The translations under genes and the position numbers were made by a program. This document shows, one piece after another, positions 1 to 10,569 of a DNA stretch of 35,740 bases (position 1 is its first letter; every line of letters begins with the position of its first letter). The notes below the pieces were generated by a model that did no database searches, had not been told where the DNA came from, and saw nothing but the letters and a program-made list of their open reading frames with translations. The DNA is from Gemmatimonadota bacterium (GTDB lineage: Bacteria; Gemmatimonadota; Gemmatimonadetes; Gemmatimonadales; Gemmatimonadaceae): assembly GCA_028876525.1 (NCBI GenBank), contig JAGWRI010000295.1:1-35740 (forward strand), in the 5' to 3' direction.

Positions 1-1128
1 CACGACCGCTCGCTCGACGCCCTGCGCCAGGCCATCATCGACGCCCTCATCGAGAGCGGCCAGTTCACCGCCGAGATGCTCGAGGCCCTTCGCGGCGAAG
101 GCGACGAAGAGGCCCAGGCCAAGCTCGCCAAGCTCCTCGACGACCTCGTGCAGCGGCTGATCAACGAGGGCTTTCTCAATCTCGAAGCGCCCCCGCAGGT
201 GCCCGGTGGCCACCAGCCCCTCGAGGGCAAGGGCAGCCTCGCCCAGGCCGCCGCTCGCGACGTCCAGTTCAACCTCACCGAGAAGGGCATCGACTTCCTC
301 GGTTATAAAAGTTTGCGTAGCCTCCTCGGATCGCTGGGCAAGTCCAGCGCCGGCAGCCACGAGACGCCGCACCTGGCCACCGGCATCGAGGCCGACGGAT
401 GGAGCAAGCCCTATGAGTTCGGCGACGTCCTCAACATCGACGTCAACGAGACGCTCAAGAACGCGCTCGCCCGCACGGGGAAGGTCGAGGTGCCGATCGA
501 CCTCGACTACGGCGACCTGATGGTCCGCCAGGCCGAGTACCGGTCGTCGTGCGCCACCGTGCTCATGCTCGACTGCTCGCACTCGATGATCCTCTACGGC
601 GAGGATCGGTTCACCCCCGCCAAGAAAGTCGCCCTCGCCCTCACCCACCTCATCCGCACCCAGTTCCCGGGCGACACCCTCAAGGTGGTGCTCTTCCACG
701 ACTCGGCCGAGGAGATCCCGCTCGCCGCGCTGGCGTCGGCCCAGGTGGGACCGTACCACACCAACACCGCCGAGGGGCTCAAGGTCGCCCGGCGGCTGCT
801 CATGGCGCAGAAGAAGGACATGCGCCAGATCATCATGATCACCGACGGGAAGCCCAGCGCCCTCACCATGCCGAACGGGCAGATCTACAAGAACGCGTTC
901 GGGCTGGACCTCACGGTGATCGCCGAGACGCTCAAGGAAGTGGGCCGCTGCCGGCAGAGCGGGATCATGATCAACACGTTCATGCTCGCCCGCGACCGCG
1001 CCCTGGTGGAGTTCGTGAAGCGCGTGTCGGAAATCAGCCGCGGCAAGGCCTACTTCACCACCACCATGACGCTGGGGCAGTTCATCCTGATGGACTTCCT
1101 CAAGCGCAAGACGCGGAAGGTCTCATAG
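1..1128 (+). CDS. von Willebrand factor A (VWA) domain protein, 5' end outside window
   Basis: The reading frame is open from base 1, so the true start lies upstream; 375 residues are visible. The N-terminal half is acidic and helical with no domain I recognise. From about residue 180 there is a VWA fold. A MIDAS metal site is visible: DCSHS (D191, S193, S195), a TNT segment near residue 253, and ITDGKPS (D282). This fits the VWA subunits that work with MoxR-type AAA+ ATPases or resemble the Mg-chelatase D subunit, which bind a partner protein through a divalent metal. No partner ATPase is in the window; it would be expected upstream. No signal peptide or membrane segment is visible, so it is probably cytoplasmic. 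A patch near 302-320 uses codons (TAT AAA AGT TTG CGT) unlike the rest of the gene. The specific function is unknown. Confidence 0.85.
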   Translation, partial: HDRSLDALRQAIIDALIESGQFTAEMLEALRGEGDEEAQAKLAKLLDDLVQRLINEGFLNLEAPPQVPGGHQPLEGKGSLAQAAARDVQFNLTEKGIDFLGYKSLRSLLGSLGKSSAGSHETPHLATGIEADGWSKPYEFGDVLNIDVNETLKNALARTGKVEVPIDLDYGDLMVRQAEYRSSCATVLMLDCSHSMILYGEDRFTPAKKVALALTHLIRTQFPGDTLKVVLFHDSAEEIPLAALASAQVGPYHTNTAEGLKVARRLLMAQKKDMRQIIMITDGKPSALTMPNGQIYKNAFGLDLTVIAETLKEVGRCRQSGIMINTFMLARDRALVEFVKRVSEISRGKAYFTTTMTLGQFILMDFLKRKTRKVS

Positions 1129-1169
1129 CCGCGCCCGCCGCACGACGGCGCCGGGCGGCGCCGCCGCGC

Positions 1170-1840
1170 GTGGACGCCTCCACCGCGCGCGACTTTTCCC
1201 GACGCCTGCGCGCCTGGTTCCGCCGCCACCACCGCGATCTTCCCTGGCGCCGCACCCGCGACCCCTATCGGATCCTCGTCTCCGAGCTGATGCTCCAGCA
1301 GACGCAGGTTTCGCGCGTGCTGGAGTTCTACCCGCGCTTCCTCGACCGCTTCCCCACCGTGCACCACCTCGCCCAGGCGAGCCCCGGGCACGTGCGCGAG
1401 GCGTGGGAGGGACTGGGTTATTACGCCAGGGCCCGCAACCTGCACGCCCTGGCCCGGCACGTCACCCGCGACGGCGGCGACGGCTCGCTTCCCGCGCACC
1501 CCGACGCCCTGCGCGCGCTTCCGGGCATCGGCGCCTACACCGCCGGCGCCGTGGCCAGCTTCGCGTACGAACGGCGCGCCGCGGCCGTGGACACCAACGT
1601 CGCGCGCGTGCTCACCCGGGCGTTCGCCCCGCGCCTCGACCCCAAGCGCCCGCGCGACCTCACCCGTTTGTGGGGAATCGCCGAGCGGGTCTTGCCCCGA
1701 ACCGGGACGGCGACTTGGGTTCATAACCAGGCGCTGATGGAACTCGGCGCCCTGGTCTGCACGGCGCGCGTGGCGCGATGCGGCGCGTGCCCCGTGCGGG
1801 CCGCCTGCAAGACCGGACGCACGTTTCGCCGGAATTCGGA

Positions 1841-1844
<4 letters not shown>
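1170..1844 (+). CDS. mutY: A/G-specific adenine DNA glycosylase, MutY type without C-terminal domain
   Basis: Predicted to remove adenine mispaired with 8-oxoguanine or guanine in base excision repair. Visible features are LPWRRTRDPYRILVSELMLQQT with the catalytic Glu of SELMLQQT, GLGYYARARNLH, the helix-hairpin-helix LPGIGAYTAGAV, the catalytic Asp in AVDTNVARVL, and the [4Fe-4S] ligands spaced C-x6-C-x2-C-x5-C at the end. The Glu and the GYYARARNLH block favour MutY over the MIG thymine glycosylases. The GTG at 1170 is chosen because homology begins just after it and the frame upstream is only a shadow of the VWA gene. At 224 residues it is much shorter than E. coli MutY (350) and stops about 12 residues after the last cluster Cys, so the NUDIX-like domain that reads 8-oxoG is absent. 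It overlaps the next gene by ATGA, indicating translational coupling. Confidence 0.88.
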
Positions 1845-3776
<1,932 letters not shown>

Positions 3777-3790
<14 letters not shown>

Positions 3791-6434
3791 GGAATCCGCG
3801 CAGCCGGATGTCCCTGGAGCTGGCCCCGATCATCACGCGGAACTGGCCCGGTTCCACCACCCACCGGTTCTGCTGATTCACCAGGTGCAGCTCGTCGGGG
3901 CCCAGGTGGAACTCCACGTCCGCCGACTGCCCGGGCTCCAGGTGCAGGCGGCGGAAGCCTTCGAGCTGCATCACCGGCCGCCCGACGGTCGCCAGCACGT
4001 CGTGGATGTAGAGCTGCGCCACCTCGTCGCCGGCGCGAGGGCCCGTGTTGGTGATCGTGCATCGAATCGTGGCCGACCCCGCCGGACCGACCGGATCGGG
4101 CGCAATCCGGAGATTCGAATACGCGAACGTGGCGTAGCTCAACCCGAAGCCGAACGGGAAGAGCGGCTGCCCGGTGAGGTTCACGTAGTCGTCGCCGCGA
4201 CCGGTGGGCTGGTGGTCGTACACCAGCGGGAGCTGCCCCTCGAACACGGGGAAGGTGATGGGCAGCCGCCCCGCCGGGTCGGCGTCGCCGAACAGCACGT
4301 CGGCCACCGCCGGCCCGCCCTGCTCGCCCGGGTACCAGGCGTCCAACACCGCGCTCGCCGAGTCCAGCCAATCGGACATCGTGATCGCGCTGCCGCCGAT
4401 GAGCACGACCACCGTGGGCTTGCCGGTGGCGGCGACCGCTCTGATCAGCGCTTCCTGATGTCCCGGCAGCCCGAGCAGGGCGCGGTCGCGGAACTCGCCC
4501 TCCTCGATCCCGGCGACCACGATCGCGACGTCGCTCGCTCGCGCGGCGGACACGGCCGAGTCAATCTGCGCGCGCCAGTCGTCGCGCACCCCGGCATCCC
4601 ACACCAGCTTCACGCGCGCGTTCCCGGTGCTCTCGTAGTACTCGAGCCGGAGGTCGTGCGCGCTGCCGGGCGCGAGCCTGACGTCGGCCACCCGCGTACC
4701 GAACGAACGCTTGATCCAGTCGTCGATCAGCAGCTTGCCGTCGAGGTACAGCCGGTAGCCGTCGTTCCCCTCGACGCCGAGGTGCGCGACTCCGGATGCG
4801 GGCACGGTGATCCGTCCCGTCCAGCGCACGGAGTACCAGTCGAAGGGAATGCCGCGGCCTGGGGAGTTGAGCGTCCACCCGAAATCGACCTGCGGATCGG
4901 TGCGCACGATCCGCGGCACCCCGTCGAAGCGGTTGTTGTCCCAGTACTCGCCGCGCAGCCCGGCCACGGTATGGCCGCTGTCCGTGCTCGACAGCGCGGC
5001 GCCGGGCACCACGACGTAAGTCGGCGAGCCGCGTCCCGGGCCCGCCGCGTAGTACACCCGATCGGCGCCCAGCCGGTCGCGCAGCGCCTGCACAATCGAA
5101 ATCCGCCGCAGCCCCGGCCCGCTGTATCCGCCCAGCCGGGCCTCGTCGGCGTCGGCGCCGATCACCGCCACCGAGCCGACGGTGGCGGCCAGCGGAAGCG
5201 TGGCGCGATCGTTCTTGAGCAGCACGATGGACTCTTCCGCCGCGCGCCGGGCCAGGGCGAGGTGGGCCGCGCTGCCGTTCTCCGCGGCCGCGCTGTCGGG
5301 ATCCACGAACGGGTGGTCGAACAGCCCGAGCCCGAACTTGACCCGCAGCACGTGCGCCACCGCCGAATCCATGACCGCGCGCGGGATCATGCCGCGCTCG
5401 AATGCCGCCAGATACGGACGGTACTGCGGATATGACGACTGGAATACCACGTCGAGCCCGGCCGCGAACGCGTCGCGCGTGGCGGTGAGCGTGTTGGCCT
5501 CGGTGTGCTGCAGCACCGTCGGCCCGCCGGTGGCCGCGGCATCGGAGATCACGAAGCCCGTGAACCCCCATCGCCGCCGCAGCACGTCGGTGAGCAGCCA
5601 CCGGTTCTGCGTGGCCGGCACGCCGCGCACCGAGTTGTACGCGCTCATGATGGACTGCGCGCCGCCCTGCCGGATGGCCGCCTTGAACGGCGGGAAATAG
5701 TACTCGTCGAGCACGCGCTGGTCCCAGTCGATGGGATAGCTGTCCCGCCCGCCGGCGCCGATGTTGGCCACGAAATGCTTGGGGGTGGCGACGACCCCCG
5801 CCCGTTCGAACGGCGCGACGAAGTTGCGCGCCATGGCCGACGACAGGTACGGATCCTCGCCGTACGTCTCCTCGACGCGCCCCCACCGCACGTCGTCGGC
5901 GAGATTCACGACGGGGGACAGCACCTGGCGCACGCCGCGGCTCCGCGTCTCCGCGGCGATGGCCGTGGCCACGTCGCGCATCAGGGTCGTGTCCCAGGTC
6001 GCGGCGAGCGCGATCGCCTGCGGGAACACCGTGGCGCCCGCACGCACGAGCCCGTGCACCGCCTCGTCGAACGGGATGATCGGAATGCCCAGGGCGGTGC
6101 TGTCCACGAAGTACCGCTGGATGGCATTGATGCGCTCGGCCTGCTCGCGCGCCGCGTCGGCGACGGGCACGGTGTCGCCCGGGGGCGCTTCGGAGATCTG
6201 GAGGCCGAAGATGCCGTGCGAGTAGTCGTCCGCCGGGCGGTCGCGGTCCCCCGGAATCATGAACAGCTGCCAGAACTTGTCGGTCACCGACATCCGGCGC
6301 ATGAGGTCGCGCACGCGCGCGTCCACCGGGGCGCTCGGGTCCCGGTAGAGGGGGAGCGCCGCGGGGCGCTGGGCGCCGGCGGTGCGCCAGGCGGCCGCGA
6401 GGCAGAGCACGGCGGCAATGCGGAGGACTTTCAT
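3777..6434 (-). CDS. secreted GH3 beta-glycosidase with PA14 insert
   Basis: A glycoside hydrolase of family GH3 (beta-glucosidase, xylosidase or similar) of 885 residues. It has a signal peptide (MKVLRIAAVLCLAAAW..., cut near AGA-Q), so it acts in the periplasm or outside the cell. Visible blocks are the (beta/alpha)8 domain with KHFVANIG (about 219), the nucleophile segment GFVISDAAATGG (Asp about 298), then the GH3 C-terminal sandwich. That sandwich is interrupted by a PA14-like carbohydrate-binding domain (about 490-615, LRGEYWDNN...). A fibronectin-III-like domain follows (about 780-875). This order is typical of the PA14-containing GH3 subgroup. The start at 6434 is preferred over an upstream in-frame codon at 6473 because it begins the signal peptide directly. 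The substrate cannot be told from sequence. It is convergent with, and overlaps, the ABC-F gene. Confidence 0.93.
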
Positions 6435-6567
6435 GGGCGGAAGCGGGCGGCCGGGGGAAATCGGGGGTAACATAGGCCGCGCGGGCGGACGGGGATAGGC
6501 AGCCGGGCGCCGCGCTGTATCTTAATGGGAGTTCGCCGTCGGCCCCTCCTGCCCACCGCCATCGCTG
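6435..6567. promoter_or_regulatory. divergent intergenic region between GH3 and HNH genes
   Basis: These 133 bases separate two divergently transcribed genes, so both promoters are expected here. Short AT-richer islands are visible (TAACATAG near 6470 and GTATCTTAATGG near 6517), but I find no convincing -35/-10 pair in either direction and no clear Shine-Dalgarno sequence before the GTG at 6568. Confidence 0.35.
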
Positions 6568-7089
6568 GTGACCCGAAAGAAATCCTCTTCACGCCGCAAG
6601 TCGTCCGGCCGCTCCGCCGCGCAGGGCAAGCCGCCCGCCAGGAGCGGAGGCTCGCGCCGCCGCTCCCGCCGCGGGCGCGGCGGCGCCCACGCGCACCAGC
6701 CGCGCGACACCTCGCTCCCCACGTCGCGCACCGCGTACGTCGAGACGCGGCGCTGGCTGCTGGAGCGCCACGGTTCCGTGTGCGCATACTGCCGGCGACC
6801 GGTGGATCCCGACCTCATCACGCTCGACCACGCGACGCCGCGCCGAGGCAAGACGGCCTACGACCGCCGCGACAACCTCCTGCTGTGCTGTCCGGAGTGC
6901 AACGCGAAGAAGCGCGACCAGTCGTTCCTCGCCTTCCTGCTGCACCACCGCGAGCGCGCGGCGAACGTCCTGCGCTACGGCCAGCACCTGAGTCCGATGC
7001 TGCTGCACATGGCCAAGGAAATCGCCGGACCCGATGCCGCGGCGCGGGCCGAGCGGCTCGCCGACCCGGACTATCCGTACGCCGACTGA
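6568..7089 (+). CDS. HNH endonuclease with basic low-complexity N-terminus
   Basis: A protein of 173 residues with a GTG start. Residues 1-48 are almost entirely Arg, Lys, Ser, Gly and Pro and are probably disordered and nucleic-acid binding. From about residue 55 comes a standard HNH nuclease: CAYCRRP, then ITLDHATPRRGG-like spacing (actual LDHATPRRGKT), then LCCPECNAKKRDQ. The two CxxC pairs bind structural zinc, and the His of LDH is the expected metal/catalytic residue. The family cuts DNA in restriction, repair or phage contexts, but stand-alone chromosomal members of this type have no settled role. No methyltransferase or other restriction gene is adjacent that would make it a restriction system; the methyltransferase at 7686 looks like a small-molecule enzyme. 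The start is uncertain because no good ribosome binding site is visible. Confidence 0.8.
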   Translation: MTRKKSSSRRKSSGRSAAQGKPPARSGGSRRRSRRGRGGAHAHQPRDTSLPTSRTAYVETRRWLLERHGSVCAYCRRPVDPDLITLDHATPRRGKTAYDRRDNLLLCCPECNAKKRDQSFLAFLLHHRERAANVLRYGQHLSPMLLHMAKEIAGPDAAARAERLADPDYPYAD

Positions 7090-7178
7090 CCGGCGCCGCC
7101 GGTCCTCTTGCCGACTCCCGGGGCGAACTCCATGATATCTGCCATCCCCTCCATTCACCTCTCGCACCGGGAACCGCT

Positions 7179-7649
7179 CTGCACTATTCCCTCTGGAGTC
7201 ACGACGAGCTGCTCGGCCACGCGGATCTCGGCCTGCCGGGCGATGGCACCGACCAACAGAGCGGCATCTTCGAGCCCGAGCCTCCGTTCGAGCGCGTCGC
7301 GCCCATCCTGAGCGCGCTCGAGCGCGCGATGCTGGACTTCGAGGCCGACGCGCCCCTGCCGTCGCCCGACGAGATGGCGGCGCTGCCGCGCGACACGCAG
7401 GCCCGCCTCATCCGCGAAGCCCTGGGCGCCGGCTCCAGCGTGCGGCGGTTCGTCGAATCCCAGCGCGCCGTGGACGCCTTCGCCCTCCACCTGCGCGACG
7501 AGCACGACCGCGAGGTCCCGACGCAGTTCATCACGGTGCACCGGCTTCCCGACGACGTCGCGTCCGGCGGCCCGGCGCTCGTGGGAACCGCGCCGCGCCC
7601 GGCCCGGTATGTCATGGTCACGCGCATGGAGGAGCCTCCAGCGCAGTGA
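7179..7649 (+). CDS. uncharacterised protein, start codon uncertain (possibly CTG)
   Basis: About 156 residues, with no known domain recognised. The stretch HYSLWSHDELLGHADLGLPG looks like a real protein N-terminus with an alternating beta pattern. It is followed by an acidic region and a helical region (PILSALERAMLDFEADAP), and the coding composition (strong GC at third positions) holds to the stop. The frame stays open upstream through the HNH gene without any ATG, GTG or TTG between 7090 and 7178. The CTG at 7179, with a GGGAA run about 6 bases before it, is therefore the best candidate start. An ATG at 7132 lies in another frame (short product ending 7311), so a frameshift near 7170 is the alternative. 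The function is unknown. Confidence 0.55.
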   Translation: MHYSLWSHDELLGHADLGLPGDGTDQQSGIFEPEPPFERVAPILSALERAMLDFEADAPLPSPDEMAALPRDTQARLIREALGAGSSVRRFVESQRAVDAFALHLRDEHDREVPTQFITVHRLPDDVASGGPALVGTAPRPARYVMVTRMEEPPAQ

Positions 7650-7685
7650 CCGCCGGCCGCGAGGCCGCCCCGTACGAGAATTGAC

Positions 7686-8285
7686 ATGACCGATTGGGAC
7701 ATCCGATACGCGGAGGCGGAGTACGCCTACGGCACCGAGCCGAACGGCTTCCTCGCCGCCGTGGCGTGCCAGATTCCCCCGGGCCCGGTGCTCTGCCTGG
7801 CCGAGGGACAGGGACGCAACGCCGTCTTCCTCGCCGGCCGCGGGCACCGCGTGACCGCCGTCGACCAGTCGCCCGTGGGCATGGCGCGCGCCGGCGAGCT
7901 GGCCGCCGCGCGCGGCGTGGCCGTCGAGTGCGTGGTCGCCGACCTCTCGACCTTCGACCTCGGCCGGGAGCGCTGGGCCGGGATCGTGTCGATCTTCGTG
8001 CATCTCCCGGTCGAGCTGCGCAGCGCCGTCTACCGGCGCGCGGTGACGGGACTCCGCCCCGGCGGGGTGTTCGTGATGGAGGCCTACGCGCCCCGGCAGC
8101 TCGAGTTCGGCACCGGCGGTCCCCGTGACCTGACGCGCCTCGCGTCGCGGGCCACGGTCGAGGGCGAGCTTGCCGGGCTCGAGTTCCTGCTCAGCCAGGA
8201 AGCGGAGCGCGAGGTCGTCGAGGGCCGCCATCACCACGGCATGGCGGCCGTGGTCCAGGTGCTCGCGCGCAAACCCGGCGCGTGA
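7686..8285 (+). CDS. class I SAM-dependent methyltransferase, TehB/thiopurine type
   Basis: A 199-residue Rossmann-fold methyltransferase. The N-terminal WDIRYAEAEYAYGTEPN segment and motif I (LCLAEGQGRNAVFLAGRGH, about 39-57) are typical of the TehB/Tellurite-resistance and thiopurine methyltransferase-like group. The acidic end of beta-2 (VTAVDQS) should bind the ribose hydroxyls of SAM, and GLRPGGVFVMEAYAP is motif IV to V. Members methylate small molecules such as oxyanions, thiols or metabolites; the substrate cannot be inferred. It lies 12 bases before the glutathione peroxidase gene, so an operon with a detoxification theme is plausible. The ATG at 7686 is supported by the immediate start of the conserved region. 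Confidence 0.85.
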   Translation: MTDWDIRYAEAEYAYGTEPNGFLAAVACQIPPGPVLCLAEGQGRNAVFLAGRGHRVTAVDQSPVGMARAGELAAARGVAVECVVADLSTFDLGRERWAGIVSIFVHLPVELRSAVYRRAVTGLRPGGVFVMEAYAPRQLEFGTGGPRDLTRLASRATVEGELAGLEFLLSQEAEREVVEGRHHHGMAAVVQVLARKPGA

Positions 8286-8297
8286 AGGAGGGTTGCG

Positions 8298-8786
8298 GTG
8301 GCGCTCTATGACATCGAGGTGAAGCGCATCGACGGCACGGCGGGAACGCTCGCCCCCTATCGCGGGCGGCTGCTCCTGGTGGTCAACGTCGCCAGCGAGT
8401 GCGGCTTCACACCGCAGTACGAGGGGCTCGAAACGCTGTACCGCCAGTACCGGGGCCGCGGCCTCGTAGTGCTCGGCTTTCCCTGCGACCAGTTCGGACA
8501 CCAGGAGCCGGGCACCGAGGCCGAAATCGCCGCCTTCTGCTCCGCCCGCTACGACGTGACGTTCCCGATGTTCGCCAAGATCGAGGTGAACGGCGACGCC
8601 ACGCACCCGCTCTATCGGTTGCTCAAGGCCGGGGCGCCGGGCCTGCTGGGCACCGAGGCCATCAAATGGAACTTCACGAAGTTCCTCGTCGCGCCCGACG
8701 GCCGCGTGCTCAAGCGCTACACGCCGACCGACACGCCGGCGGCGATCGAGCCCGACATCGTGGCGCACCTGCCCTCGGCGGCCTGA
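8298..8786 (+). CDS. glutathione peroxidase family thiol peroxidase
   Basis: A 162-residue thioredoxin-fold peroxidase that reduces hydroperoxides, in bacteria often using thioredoxin rather than glutathione. Signatures are NVASECGFTPQY with the peroxidatic Cys at residue 35, LGFPCDQFGHQEPG (with the Gln of the catalytic set and a Cys that can serve as resolving thiol), and IKWNFTKFLV with the catalytic Trp and Asn. No signal peptide is visible, so it is cytoplasmic. The GTG start at 8298 is preceded by a good Shine-Dalgarno sequence (AAGGAGG, 8285-8291). It ends one base before the fucosidase start codon, so the two are almost certainly co-transcribed although their functions do not obviously connect. 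Confidence 0.93.
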   Translation: MALYDIEVKRIDGTAGTLAPYRGRLLLVVNVASECGFTPQYEGLETLYRQYRGRGLVVLGFPCDQFGHQEPGTEAEIAAFCSARYDVTFPMFAKIEVNGDATHPLYRLLKAGAPGLLGTEAIKWNFTKFLVAPDGRVLKRYTPTDTPAAIEPDIVAHLPSAA

Positions 8787-8787
8787 A

Positions 8788-10158
8788 GTGAATCGGCGCG
8801 ACTTCGTCCTGAGCGGCGCGGCGGCGCTGGCCGGCGGCGCGCTGACGCATCGCCTCCCCGGCCGGAGCGGCGCGGCGTCGCGGCCCGTCCCGTCGCCCGC
8901 GCAGCTCACCTGGCAGCGCGACGAGCTGGCCATGTTCTGCCACTTCGGGGTCAACACGTTCACCGACCGCGAGTGGGGCGACGGCCGCGAGGACCCCGCG
9001 ATCTTCGATCCCGCGCACCTCGACCCGCGCCAGTGGGCCCGCGCCGCGCGAGCCGCCGGCTTCCGCGCCATGATCCTCACCGCCAAGCACCACGACGGCT
9101 TCTGCCTCTGGCCCACCGCCACGACCCGGCACTCGGTGGCGTCGAGCCCCTGGCGCGGCGGACATGGCGACGTCGTGCGCGAGTTCGTGCACGCCTGCCG
9201 GGCCGAGGGGCTCCGCCCGGGCCTCTACCTGTCGCCCTGGGACCGCAACAATCCGGCGTACGGCGACTCGCCGAAGTACAACGACCTCTACTGCGACCAG
9301 CTCACCGAGTTGCTCACTCGCTACGGACCGATCGCCGAAGTGTGGTTCGACGGCGCCAACGGCGAGGGACCCAACGGCAGGAAGCAGGTCTACGACTGGC
9401 CGCGGTTCTGGGGGCTGGTGCGCCGGCTCCAGCCCGGCGCGGTCATGTTCTCCGATGCCGGCCCCGACGTGCGCTGGTGCGGCAACGAGCGCGGGGTCGC
9501 CGGCGATCCCAACTGGTCCACCGTGGATCCGGCGGTGGTCGCCGTTCCCGGCCAGAGCGGGCCGCTCGTGACCCCCGAGCTGCAGCACGGCGACCCGAAC
9601 GGCGCGGTGTGGCGCCCCGCCGAAGCCGACGTCTCGATCCGGCCGGGATGGTTCTACCACCCGGCCGAGAACGGCCGCGTCCGCACGGTGGAGTCGCTGA
9701 TGGACCTCTACTTCTCGTCCGTGGGGCGGAACTCCAAGCTGCTGCTCAACGTCCCGCCCACGCGCGACGGGCTGCTGCACGACACCGACGTGGCGCGGCT
9801 CGCGGACTTCCGCCGCGCGCGCGATGCGGCGTTCGAACGCGACCTCGCGAAGGGCGCGCGCGCGGAATGGACCGTCACGCGCTGGGGGAGCGCCCAGCTC
9901 GACCTCGCGCTCGACCGGCCCGGGACCGCGGCCGTGGTCCGGCTCGAGGAGCCGACTCGCGAGGGACAGGCCGTGGCGCGCTACACGATGTACGGGTCGG
10001 ACGGCGGCGACTGGCAGGTGCTGTCGCGCGGCACGACCATCGGCTACGCCAAGCTGGACCGGTTCGCGCCAAGCCGCGTGCGGCGCGCGCGGCTCGTGAT
10101 CGAGGCCGCGGTCGCACTGCCGCGGCAGATCGCCATCAGGTTGTACGGCGGAACGTAG
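8788..10158 (+). CDS. Tat-exported GH29 alpha-L-fucosidase
   Basis: A 456-residue glycoside hydrolase predicted to release alpha-L-fucose. The N-terminus NRRDFVLSGAAALAGGAL is a twin-arginine signal, so the enzyme is exported folded. GH29 features are LAMFCHFGVNTF, FRAMILTAKHHDGFCLWPT (substrate-binding HHDGF), PGLYLSPWDRN, and EVWFDGANG with the Asp expected to be the nucleophile. After about residue 345 there is a beta-rich C-terminal domain of the discoidin/galactose-binding kind often seen in GH29. The GTG start at 8788 follows the peroxidase stop by one base. With the GH3 enzyme and the oxidoreductase/DUF1080 pair nearby it adds to an exported polysaccharide- and glycoside-degrading set. 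Members of GH29 vary in linkage preference, so exact specificity is open. Confidence 0.92.
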   Translation: MNRRDFVLSGAAALAGGALTHRLPGRSGAASRPVPSPAQLTWQRDELAMFCHFGVNTFTDREWGDGREDPAIFDPAHLDPRQWARAARAAGFRAMILTAKHHDGFCLWPTATTRHSVASSPWRGGHGDVVREFVHACRAEGLRPGLYLSPWDRNNPAYGDSPKYNDLYCDQLTELLTRYGPIAEVWFDGANGEGPNGRKQVYDWPRFWGLVRRLQPGAVMFSDAGPDVRWCGNERGVAGDPNWSTVDPAVVAVPGQSGPLVTPELQHGDPNGAVWRPAEADVSIRPGWFYHPAENGRVRTVESLMDLYFSSVGRNSKLLLNVPPTRDGLLHDTDVARLADFRRARDAAFERDLAKGARAEWTVTRWGSAQLDLALDRPGTAAVVRLEEPTREGQAVARYTMYGSDGGDWQVLSRGTTIGYAKLDRFAPSRVRRARLVIEAAVALPRQIAIRLYGGT

Positions 10159-10183
10159 CGCGTCGCGCCGGGCGCGACGCTAC
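10155..10183. terminator. bidirectional hairpin overlapping two stop codons
   Basis: GCGTCGCGCC (10160-10169) pairs perfectly with GGCGCGACGC (10171-10180), and GTA/TAC can extend the stem outward across a 2-base bulge. It lies between two convergent genes and contains or touches both TAG stops (10156-10158 and the complement of 10180-10182). There is no T-run, so it may be a Rho-assisted or RNA-end-stabilising hairpin and not a classical terminator. Confidence 0.6.
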
Positions 10184-10569
10184 CGGCCCTTGGCCTTCGC
10201 TTTCGCCTTGGCGGGCTGCGGCTTTGCCTTGGCGGCCGGCGCCGGGGCGGTCTTCACGCCCTTCGCGGCCTTGGCGGGCTCGGGAGCGGCCGCAGGCGCG
10301 GGCTTGGCCGCCTCGTTCTGCTGCGGGCCGCGGCGCCAATACGGCACGGTGGGCGCGGCGCGCCGCTCGAGCAGCTCGGTGTAGTACGCGACGATCCGTT
10401 CGCGCACCGCCTTCTGGGTGTCGCGCGGAGTGGCGCGGAAGGGCGCGTACCGCTGCCGGTCGTCGGTGGACACGGTGAACCACCACCACGCTTCGTTGCC
10501 GGCGGCCGGCGCCTTCTCCACCGAGCACGAAAAAGTGCGCTCGCCGTCGACGAACTCGAATCCTTCCAT
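10180..10569 (-). CDS. uncharacterised small protein with Ala/Lys/Pro-rich tail
   Basis: 129 residues. The first about 78 residues form a compact, aromatic-rich segment (MEGFEFVDGERTFSCSVEK, then EAWWWFTVSTDDRQRYAPF and a helical stretch ending YYTELLERRAA). The last about 40 residues are a low-complexity tail of Ala, Lys and Pro with repeated AKAK/PAKA units, resembling histone H1-like tails. I recognise no family. A Shine-Dalgarno AAGGA (complement of 10579-10583) sits 9 bases before the ATG, which supports the gene and its start. It is convergent with the fucosidase gene and divergent from the oxidoreductase gene. A nucleic-acid contact by the basic tail is possible but is inference only. 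Confidence 0.8.
   Translation of the reverse strand: MEGFEFVDGERTFSCSVEKAPAAGNEAWWWFTVSTDDRQRYAPFRATPRDTQKAVRERIVAYYTELLERRAAPTVPYWRRGPQQNEAAKPAPAAAPEPAKAAKGVKTAPAPAAKAKPQPAKAKAKAKGR

Noticed and set aside
549-1169. In-frame extension of mutY far upstream through the VWA gene
   Set aside because: It translates to a His/Arg-rich shadow of the VWA gene, and MutY homology begins after 1170.
6568-8285. HNH nuclease plus methyltransferase as a restriction-modification system
   Set aside because: The methyltransferase has TehB/thiopurine features without a DNA-methylase DPPY/NPPY or PCQ motif, and an unknown gene lies between them.
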